64,000 bases of DNA from Thunnus maccoyii (taxonomy: Eukaryota > Chordata > Actinopteri > Scombriformes > Scombridae). The position numbers were made by a program, and so were the translations under genes. Within the stretch, counting starts at the first letter, position 1, and each line of letters starts with the position of its first letter. Location of the stretch: NCBI RefSeq assembly GCF_910596095.1, contig NC_056533.1, forward strand, positions 28,804,662 through 28,868,661, read 5' to 3'. This document shows, one piece after another, positions 26,499-38,674 of this stretch. The notes beneath the pieces were generated by a model. The model was not told the DNA's origin and did no database searches. It worked only from the letters and a program-made list of their open reading frames with translations.

Positions 26499-28978
26499 GG
26501 AGGTTACCCTGTGAGTCAAAACCATGTTAAGTTCATCAGACACTTATGGAAAAGATGGTTTTCCTGAGCTCAAAACTCAATAGACTGCTTGTGTGTTCTC
26601 TCTAATTCCAACCAAGTAACTCGTAACCACTTTTATAGGAAAATATCCTCTTTCTGTGCTAGAATAAAACAGATAAAACATCACAACATGATTTCAAATA
26701 ACTATTTTGTTTATCTGTCATGTACTGCATTACCACCATTTGGCACATATTATGTTGTATTGTGTATATTTTGTATTGTTAGTTTATGTGTGCCAGATAT
26801 TGTTCTTTTTTCCTACATGGATAAAAAAATCGACATTCCAGGACATTTTCTGAGGCACTTTTATTCATACATTATATACGTATAACCTCTGAAGGTCCAG
26901 TTACCAGAGACTGGCTGACTGGACTGGAATTCAGCCTGTAAAGTTACCCATAGCCACGAGGAGCTGCACACGTTGACTGCTGTTTTCCTGCCGACTTTGA
27001 AGCCTAATCATTAGGCCTACCGGATCCTAATCAATTCTTCTGTTTGAAGACAGTTGTTGAGGCGGCTGCAGTATTGCACAATTAGGCAGCTGTACAAACA
27101 AGCAATCCATCTGCAGAAGACTACATAGAAGCAGAGAGGGAAAAAAAAGAAGTACGGCTCAACAGCTGTGAAGAGGAGCTCAGTGACTTGGCTTCAAGAG
27201 TAACTATCCTGACGCACGGTCACCTTCAATGGAGAGTGTGATTCTGACGTTTGATTTATCAGTAGGCCTACGGGACGCACAGCCCTTGTCACAGGCCACA
27301 GTTGTAGCCTGATAGCGTTCACCCTGCAGCGCTTGATCCAAACCACATTGTGACAAAGGTGAAGCAGTTAAATAGGCAGCATGCTTGTGCCGAATGTCAG
27401 AGAGCCATGCATAGTCAGGATGTGTCCACTGGTAGAGAACTGTTTTGGTCCCATTGAAGTCATATGCTGTCACAGAGGGGTCTGAAAAAGGTTAATTAGA
27501 TTGAGGAAATTGTGAATTCAGGCTCTGTCACTTACAGCACAATTGGATCAATCCTCAAGCGGTTTGTCCCAAATCAAAGCTGTTTACTTGTTAAAGATGA
27601 ATGTCCCTCAAAGGTCTTGAGAGTCCATTTTGGGTCACACCTCGTAAGACACTATATGGCTTTAAAGTGATGCTCTCATCTTAAGTGAGAAGAGTGGTGG
27701 CTGATTTATGTGTGACAATAAAAAGACTTTGTAAGTTCAGTGCTGTGAAAATAAATCAAATAACAACTTGCGATAAAGATGGCAGCTTTTAAAAGTTCAA
27801 GAGAGTGCAAAGAAGAAATTCACTGGCTAAATTTAATGTGAAGGAGTTTAGTATTTAATCACCAACAGGTTATGGAGAGCAAGTCTTCATAATAAGCAGA
27901 TTGTTTTTTCATATACAGATGAATCCACTGTTATGTTCTAAAATTTATCTGCACAAATGTATCTACTCATCATGAAACTAATGCTATTTATTATTCAATA
28001 AACTTCAGCATGTAGTGTGTATTTTTCACCACTAGATGGCAGCAGAATGCAGCTATCAAAAGGTTGTTGCACTCGCCTTTTTGTTTCTTAATACAAAGAA
28101 ATACACATCCTTTTCAACATTTTAACATTTCTAATTCCACTCATGTCACATTATCATGGAGGTTTATCTTAAATATTAAAATACTCAGTAAACTAATTCT
28201 CATAAAGTAGATAGATAAGTAGTCACTATATAAGACTCTCCTATAAGCTGCACAGCGTGAGTGGTTATTTATTGGAGATAAAACTGTTAGTGATGTAACA
28301 GCACTTCTGGCCTAAAAACATTTCCATACTGTAAATCTTAGTCTGCTAATTTGTCTTTTGCTGTTCACTTAATAACTTGGGATCAAAACCTTTCACCCCC
28401 ACCAGAACAAGAAAACAGAAGTAAATTAATTATAATGTTTATACAGTATTTTTAAAAAAAGGTGTTTGCGCTTTAGTTAAGTAAAAAGAAAACACCACTG
28501 TCCATGAAATAGCTATTCAGGTTACCAAACGCATATCTTAATTTTACAGATATTCACTGAAGAACACAAAAGTTACAAAAAATGTGCCCTCAACATAACG
28601 AAAAGAGATTAAATAATATAAAAGAGAGTTTAAAAAACCTCTTTTATTATTATTTACAGTACAGTCACCATTTTTATTTGCAGCATGCCAGTTTACATAA
28701 CAAAATATGGTGCAATATTCCTCCCATTGACACATCAACCTGGTTAATGTTTACATAAAGGTGTTGCAGTAAAGGTGGAGCCATGGTCAGTGCAAACTGT
28801 GCCATTTATCAACCAGGTGATTCCACGTTTGCAGGGCTTGTATAAACTGTGATGGCCTCCTCCATTCAACTAGATCTGTGATGTGTATAAAGGGCTGCAA
28901 TATTTTTCACACCACAAACAGGTTAAATTTAACAGAAAACGCAACGACAAACAAATTCACGATGACACACTATTCTTT
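26499..28978. other. Intergenic DNA without recognisable genes
   Basis: I see no gene I can support. A minus-strand frame of 89 codons at 27204-27473 has a balanced composition but no similarity I recognise and no clear splice or start context. The segment carries a CTCF-core match at 28029-28042. The 3' UTR of gatm may extend into the right part of it. Confidence 0.45.
28029..28042 (+). promoter_or_regulatory. CTCF core motif match
   Basis: CCACTAGATGGCAG fits the CTCF core consensus CCASYAGRKGGCRS at every position and has the same orientation as the match at 23210. It lies about 2 kb beyond the gatm stop codon. Binding is inferred only. Confidence 0.4.
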
Positions 28979-29048
28979 TTAATTGTATTTAATATCATTG
29001 CATCATACACAACTTCACTCGCATTCCCCTGCTGAGCCATAACTCCCC

Positions 29049-29054
29049 TTGATT
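29049..29054 (-). terminator. gatm: Candidate gatm poly(A) signal
   Basis: TTTATT on the plus strand (AATAAA on the minus strand) lies about 1.0 kb beyond the gatm stop codon. No canonical AATAAA was noticed closer to the stop on this strand, so a 3' UTR of about 1 kb is plausible. The transcript end is unproven. Confidence 0.35.
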
Positions 29055-30087
29055 TTATTGCTTGAAAATAAACATCAAGGCAGACTTCAGGAGGTAAGCA
29101 TCTACACACTTATATCCTACTGTATATGTGGCACAGGAATCATAAAACTTCACAACAAAACATCTTTCATTCTTTAGGCATTTTTGCTTTGCAAACAAAA
29201 GCAGCTAAGCAGTTCAGTGAGAATGACTAGCAGCATATAACTGGCCTAGATTTGCAACAGGAGAAAACAGCAGAGGCAAAAGGTATACAATATTTGATAT
29301 GGACAGCATACTTTTTAAGTAAATATATAAAAACACTAATTTTCGGGACATCCAATAAAGAGTATGAAAAATATAAATATAACTTTGTCTGTTCAATCAA
29401 TTCAAATCTTTACAAAATAATAAACTAGCAATAAGAAATGAATATTGTTTAATGACCCATGTAACAACTTTTATGCATGTCTTTAAACAAAAAAAAAAAA
29501 AACTTTGGAAAGAGACAGAATTATGGTTTCGGAGTTTTCAAGAGGAGGGAGTTTCTTGCCTCCTGTGCCCTATAGTTTGATGACATTCACATACCAAACT
29601 GTACCTTGTCCTCAAAGTTATGGCTTTTAGATGTATTAGCCATAAACAATTCAGCTTCACAATAGCCAGGCCAGAAATGCAGTTAATATTGAGATTACTG
29701 GTTGAAGGAAAGTGGTGTTCATTTGTTGCCATTGAGCATATATATCTCTGAACAAAACTGTTTGCAAAAAGGCACTGTGATGCACAGCGATGTCAAACCA
29801 AAAACAATTCATGCATGTTCATTTAGGACATAAAGACCCGATCTGAAAAAGGGCTTTAGTGCCATTATTGGCTTTATATTTGTTTCACACAGGTTTGAAG
29901 AGTTGCAGCAGGGGACACACCTACACCTATTTAAGACCCGAACCATAACCCTTCATTAACCTGTGTGAACATAGTTACATACTTGATTGACTGACAATAA
30001 AAATCAAACAAATTACAGTGGAATTAAAATTCCGGGTTGAGGCTTTAATCTTCAAAGCTCAATAAAAACTGCCTATTTCTGGCAAGG

Positions 30088-33368
<3,281 letters not shown>

Positions 33369-33468
33369 CGTCCAACGTTATACTGAGTGTGTCAGTGAAA
33401 TCAAACGGCAGCGCAGGTTTCACCTCTCCCTTTGCTCATAAATGAAGACGCCTTCTGCTCGCCGCCAA

Positions 33469-33475
33469 ATTTATA
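33469..33475 (-). promoter_or_regulatory. gatm: TATA box of gatm
   Basis: TATAAAT on the minus strand lies about 100 bases upstream of the gatm start codon and is followed by GC-rich sequence (TTGGCGGCGAGC). A start about 30 bases downstream, near 33440, would give a 5' UTR of about 70 nt. A GC-box-like CCCACGCC sits just upstream of the TATA box. Confidence 0.65.
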
Positions 33476-34223
33476 GGCGTGGGTCAGTGGTGTCCGAGGG
33501 TAACGTGACTTGTGGAAAAAGCATTTCTGAAACACAATCCCTTACGCCAGCAGATTCTTATCTACAAGGCTGCTAGCCTGAAAAGTTACCAAGGAGGGCA
33601 CAGCTGAAAAAGTCTCAAGAATCACTTCAACTGTGCAGAATGTTTCACCTTCAAATCAGCAACTTGAGAACTATAATGTTTCCTTTAAAAATACATAAAA
33701 GTGACAGTTTAAACCTATTAAAGACATTTTAGCATTGCACACAAATTACTGGACTACATCTTATTTGCTGCTGCATAATTGGCTAAAAAAACCCAAACTG
33801 GATTAATTTAAAGATTTAATTAGTTTATTCATTTATTCAAAATTAAGTCTAAAGTATAAAAAGTAAGGATTTCTTTCCTAAATCATGATTTGTTAATATA
33901 TTCTGTTGTGATCACAGCAAAGACTGCTGTTAAAGTTTATTTAAAGAACTATCTTAATCTACTAAAAAAACAGGCAGCTCTGTATCTAATCTGTGTGTGT
34001 TTGGCATGATTCAGTTTATCCTGCTGTTTGGAATTCAGCATAATATATCATTAACAGCATAATATTGACACAATTTTGTCAGGGAACGCTACCAAATGAC
34101 TTTGGAAGGTGTGGCTAAATGTGAAAAAGTAGGTGACATAATGAAAGAGATAGGCTGTCACCACATGCTGCACTGGACTGTGCTCACATGAGTTTCACAA
34201 CCCAAAGACCCAGCTGATACTAC

Positions 34224-34295
34224 CTCGACCTCTGGCTCAAACCCAAAGTTCAGAGGATAAGCACCGAGGATGCCTTCAGCTCCAGACAGCATCAT
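34224..34295 (-). other. Possible alternative first exon upstream of gatm
   Basis: On the minus strand an ATG ATG pair at 34295-34290 opens a frame of 24 codons that ends exactly at a donor-like GAG|GTAGTA. The frame reads MMLSGAEGILGAYPL and then NFGFEPEVE. It ends in phase 0, and gatm exon 2 begins in phase 0, so splicing would give an in-frame GATM lacking the mitochondrial presequence. I do not recognise the peptide. It lies about 0.9 kb upstream of gatm exon 1. It may be a chance frame. Confidence 0.2.
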
Positions 34296-34767
34296 TCACT
34301 GATCCCGCAGAGACAGGGATGTTGTTTTTAAAGGTATTTTCTCATGTTTATGATGTTGAACCTCACACTGGAATTTAGTGAAATCAACCAATCTTTTATC
34401 GTCAAAGCTGCATTAATCAATTTATGGTCACCAGGGGTCAGAAAAACGCCAACCACCACCATATCAACAACTCAGTTATTGTGACTAATGTGTTTCGCAA
34501 ACTATTTCCTATTTACACATCCTGCAGACACACAGCAACATTATTGTGTATTTGAAGTTGCATTCACTCTCCTTTTAGCTCTGGCTTGGTCTTCATCAGC
34601 TCTTGAGAAAAATATTCTACACAATACTCTACACTCTGCTGCTTGGCAACCTCACTATGATTGTTGTCTGTTGTTTTATATAGTCTCTGATTAAACAAAC
34701 AGATATAGTGTGTGAAGAGAGGCTGTTTATTACTTTTGGACACAACCAGTCTAGCTGTTTCCCTTTG

Positions 34768-34955
34768 TCAAGAGGATCTCATTTATTGTAGCTGCAGACA
34801 GGACACTCCTGCTGCAAAGGCTCAGTAACATGCACCTCTTCAACTGCAGGGTGCAGTTGTGCAGCTGCTGCACCCATCCAGTCACGGACTGGCCAGGCTG
34901 TGGAGAAAAAAAATTATCATGACATTTTTTATGCTCTGCAGTGCGAAAGAAGAGT
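34768..34955 (-). pseudogene. Decayed partial copy of gatm exon 2
   Basis: Read on the minus strand, the segment starts with an acceptor-like CTCCACAG and continues with a clear copy of the first two thirds of gatm exon 2. Shared stretches encode VTGWVQ, VTEP and [10 protein letters not shown]. Relative to the real exon it has a 28-base deletion bounded by GCAG repeats, which shifts the frame, and a TGA where the real exon encodes Trp in NEW. The last 21 codons of exon 2 are absent. Similarity continues about 55 bases into the intron-1 side (the A-rich stretch after the acceptor), so this is a genomic duplication and not a processed copy. Pieces of the TTAGCTTAGC-family repeat (CTAGCTGTTTCCC) adjoin it on the left at 34745-34763. 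Confidence 0.88.
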
Positions 34956-36609
34956 TCATGTGGGAGTTGAAATTACAGATAGACAGGTAGTGACAGCAAG
35001 ACTTCAGGAAGTAATGGCTCCCAGACACAAAATAGTCCCTGTAAACCTGCAATCTCTTGTTTTTACACTCTCCATTTAAAAAAATGAGATATAGCGTGTT
35101 AATGAGTGAGCTTTAGAGGTGCTGTAGGTTGATTTTGTTACTTTTGGACACAGCTAGGCTAGCTATTTCAGCTTGGTTTAACCCAAACAACCCTGCATTA
35201 ACACAACACAAGGTGCTACATGGAGCGAGGCGTGTTGCAGGTAGCAATGAGATGATAAGAGGAATTTGTCTCATTGAGTTTGAAGGCTTATCAGACACTG
35301 AAACACTGCACAACACTATAAGAGGATTTTACAAGTCAGGAAAGTTATCACAGCAACAATCAATCTTTATCTTTGTTTGTGAAAATTGACATGTGAACAG
35401 AAGAAATATGCTGTTAATGTTACAAAGTAATCTACCAGGAATATGTGCTTGCAGAGTGTAAAAAAAAAAGTTGAGCTAAAAGATTTGCAGAGTTGAGGGC
35501 AACATTTTCATATTACATAAAATATCCATCAATGCAGGTTTAACTCATGTAAATCTGGTCAAATCTTTGACATAAATATCTCTAGTTGCTACTTTCAGGT
35601 TTCAGAACTTGAAGTGTTAAATGATCATTTGAATGAACGTCCTGTTAACTGTGACTAATCTCCTTAATAAACATGGTTAGTACATATCAGCATATTTCCC
35701 AGCATGCATTGTGTTTGTGTTAAAATCTGCACAAAGCCTTCTTTCCTCTGGGAGAGATAAGTTGCTTGTCTTTTCTTTTTTATATAAATGTTTTACAAAT
35801 GTAACCAGCCTTGTCTGTGTTCTGGCCTTGACATTAAAATGGCTACAACAGGAATTTACAGGAGCTTTGCCACAAAGTCTTAAAGCTTCTGCTGCGCAGA
35901 CTATGTGACAAATTACGAAATGAGCCATGAAATCAATCAAACTGAGAGAGGGGGAAAACAAACCTGACGTCAGCGTCTTTCTATGTGACTAAATATTGAC
36001 TGAATGTCTTAGACTTGTTTTCTTAAAATCAATAAACTTAACTTTGGATTTTAGATCACAACGACTGATATGCATGTATAACTAATGTTTTTAAGTAGGA
36101 GGGGTAAATGATGTTTTCAAGTTAAAATAGCTCAAATGTTTTACAGTGTAATGTGCATGTTATCTACAGTACAGACATGTTTGTGCTGATACTGAAACTG
36201 ATATACTGACACTCAGACACTGATACAGAAAATGCATAGTAAGATGTTTTAATTTTCTTGCCCTGACAGCTACAAGTTGGAATATTTTTAATTGAACCTG
36301 AAAATCATTATCTTGTGTCATAAAATAACATGTTTTGTCTTTCCAGGGAAATATTTTCTTGCAAACAGGAAAGTGATGTGCTTTACAATAGCAACAATTG
36401 TTTGCAATGAAGGAAAGTGGAGAGCAAACAAAGAACAGAGTGACACTTACAGGAATTTAAAACTGCTTTAAAAAGAAAATTCAGAGAAAAAGACACATCA
36501 CTTCCTGGGAGATTGCCAAATTTTTAATTCTGATGTCACCAAAATTAATGAAACACAGACAGACAGACAGCGTCTGAGGATTAAATTTCTTAATTGTTGT
36601 CACTGTGTG

Positions 36610-36619
36610 AGTGTGTGTC

Positions 36620-36656
<37 letters not shown>
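36610..36656. repeat. (TG)n microsatellite
   Basis: A TG-rich tract of about 45 bases with a few interruptions, ending GTGTATGTAAG. It directly abuts the left end of the inverted-repeat element at 36657. Confidence 0.95.
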
Positions 36657-36658
<2 letters not shown>

Positions 36659-37563
36659 AAGTAACTAAGTGCATTTACCCAAGTACTGTACAATTTTGAG
36701 ATATTTGTGATTTACTTGAGTAATCTCCATTTTATGTTACTTTATACTTTGACGGCACTACATTTTAGAAAAAAATATTGTACTTTTTACTCCACTACAT
36801 TTATTATTTATTTAGAGCTGGAGTTACAGGCTACTTTTCAGATAAGCTCCCCTCTACTCAAAAATATGTTTTCCTTCTTGTCCCTTCAGTTGAATGTTTG
36901 AGCTTCACTGTGCAGAATGATGTATGTGCAGTTTGACACTAGAAGGCTGTTTTCACACTCATCTGCTGAAAATGGAAAGTTCCTCTGTGCCCTCGTTAAA
37001 ATCTGAGTTTAAGGCGTGTACCTACGAGCATGATTTGTGACATCACAACTGCAGAATGAGCACTTTTTCTTGTTAATACATTTACAGGACCAGTGTGTAG
37101 GATTTAGTGGCATCTAGCGGTCAGGTTACAGATTGCAACCAACTGGATACCCCTCCCCTCACTCTCCCCTTCAAAGCATGTAGGAGAACCTACAGTGGCC
37201 ACGAAAAACACGAAAGGCCCTCTCTAGAGCCAGCATTTGGTTTGTCCATTCTGGGCTACTGTAGAAACATGACGGTACAATATGGCGGGGTCCCTGAAAG
37301 AGGACCTGCTCCTTATGTAGATATAACGGGCTCCTTCTAAGGCAACAAAACCACAACAATTCTTATTTTCAGGTGATTATACACTAATTAAAACATACTT
37401 GTGAATATTATGTCCCATTAGATGCCACTAAATTCAACACACTGCACCTTTAATATTTGGCTGAAAATATTTATGTATACTTTTACTAAAGTGGAAGTTT
37501 TAATTCTGGATTTTTACTTGTATTTACATTGTTATAAAATATCTTAATACTTCTTCCACTACT
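36657..37563 (+). repeat. AGTAACTAAGTGCATTTAC-type element interrupted by another element
   Basis: The left part (36657-37084) begins AAGTAACTAAGTGCATTTAC and contains TTTTTACTCCACTACATTTA, phrases of a very common fish inverted-repeat element. The right part (37453-37563) contains TTTTTACTTGTATTTACA and ends AATACTTCTTCCACTACT. Between the two lies the separate TIR element at 37085-37452. A second copy in opposite orientation follows at 37661-38168. Confidence 0.65.
37085..37452 (+). repeat. TIR element of the GTGTGTAGGATTTAGTGGCATCTAG family (copy 2), nested
   Basis: The left end is CCAGTGTGTAGGATTTAGTG and the right end is its approximate reverse complement (ACTAAATTCAACACACTGCA). A 77-codon pseudo-frame with RPSLEPAFGLSILGYCRN is shared with copy 3, where the equivalent reads [18 protein letters not shown], so it reflects common origin of the element. 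Confidence 0.85.
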
Positions 37564-37660
37564 AAAACTCAAAAAGACCTCAAGGACAAACACTACAGAA
37601 TATATTTATATCATTATCATTTGCAAGTTTTGCAAACACAACACTAATGCAGGCCTATGT

Positions 37661-38168
37661 TCAGTGGCGGAAGAAGTAGTCAGATCCTTCACTTAAGTAA
37701 AAGTACCAATACAGCGATGTAAAAATACTCCAATACAAATAAAAGTCTGCTGCAAAATGTATTTAAAGTACTAAAGTAAAAGTACTTGTTTCGTAGAGGG
37801 AAAAATCACTATTTGGTGGAGCTGTTAACAACTCATAAACATCTGAAATGTGACCCCGACTACACACTGCTTTTTGTGAGACACTAAATGTCAAAAAGGT
37901 TGGAAACCACTGGTTTCATCTTTAACAATGTGTTGTATTTTAAAAGCTTGTTATATTATCCATTGTGTCAAATCTTCATCTGAAAAGTAACTAAAGCTGT
38001 CAAATAAATGCAGTGGAGTAGAAAGTACAACATTTCCATCTGAGATGTAGTGGAGTGACAGTTAAAGTAGCATAAAATGGAAATACTCAAGTAAAGTACA
38101 AGTATCTCATAATTGTACTTAAGTAGCCTACTTTAATAAATGTATTTAGTTACTTTCCACCACTGCCT
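37661..38168 (-). repeat. AGTAACTAAGTACATTTAC-type element, inverted copy
   Basis: It starts CAGTGGCGGAAGAAGTAGTC and ends GTTACTTTCCACCACTGCC, so its own ends are inverted repeats. As a whole it is inverted relative to the copy at 36657-37563. It is followed within about 150 bp by the presumed promoter of the first slc27a2 gene. Confidence 0.7.
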
Positions 38169-38301
38169 GTGTTACTAATAACCCACAATGCTGATTTTCA
38201 TCAGATTAAATGGTCAAACTCTTGATTGTCTTCTCATTTGCCGCCCCGCCTGCTGCACCAGCTGACCTACAGGCAGCAGAGCGTTTACATATCACTGCAG
38301 C

Positions 38302-38328
38302 CTATTTAACTGACCCTGACACTGACCC
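38302..38328 (+). promoter_or_regulatory. slc27a2: TATA-like box and triple nuclear-receptor-like half-site of slc27a2 copy 1
   Basis: A TATTTAA word at 38303-38309 is followed at once by three contiguous hexamers, TGACCC TGACAC TGACCC (38311-38328). On the other strand these read GGGTCA GTGTCA GGGTCA, resembling nuclear receptor half-sites. SLC27A2 is known to be PPAR-alpha responsive in mammals, but the spacing here is not a classical DR1, so a role is only a guess. The site is about 350 bases upstream of the start codon. Confidence 0.3.
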
Positions 38329-38674
38329 TCAGTGAGACTGATGAATACTCTTTCACTCTTTATGTTTGTCATTCTCTAAATGTCTAATGAGCTCTGTTGG
38401 CCAAGGTTTTTTTTTTTTTGGAGGGTGCTTTTTTTCTGGAAAAGCAGAATAGTTTAATCCTTGCAATAAAACATGTCGTTGCTTCTGTGCAATCTGTAGT
38501 TCTCTTCAATCCTCAAATACTTCTAATTATTCAGATATTCAACCCTCTCCATGAACTTAATTTGAGACAATGCCCCGCCCCACTGAACAAAATCCTTATT
38601 TGCCACATTCCCCATTTTCCTGCAGGGGCTGCACACTTTTTACAGGACTTGTAGCTTTTAAAGAAGAAAACAGG

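Larger units (their letters stand above)
33485..38300. other. Intergenic DNA between gatm and the first slc27a2 gene
   Basis: Apart from the gatm exon-2 relic, the candidate exon at 34224 and the repeats listed separately, I see no gene. Fragments of the TTAGCTTAGC element family lie at 34730-34765 and 35090-35180. ORFs at 35129-35389 and 35677-35961 show no recognisable similarity. Confidence 0.5.

Noticed and set aside
27204-27473. 89-codon minus-strand ORF with balanced amino acid composition
   Set aside because: No similarity I recognise, no nearby compatible exons, and no clear promoter or poly(A) context.
37107-37340. 77-codon ORF similar to one at 47536-47778
   Set aside because: The similarity is due to both lying in copies of the same TIR element, not to a conserved host protein.
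38570-38674. Upstream in-frame ATG as the true start of slc27a2 copy 1
   Set aside because: The start at 38675 gives exactly the family length of 620 residues and a strong context; the 35-residue extension has no hydrophobic or family-like character.
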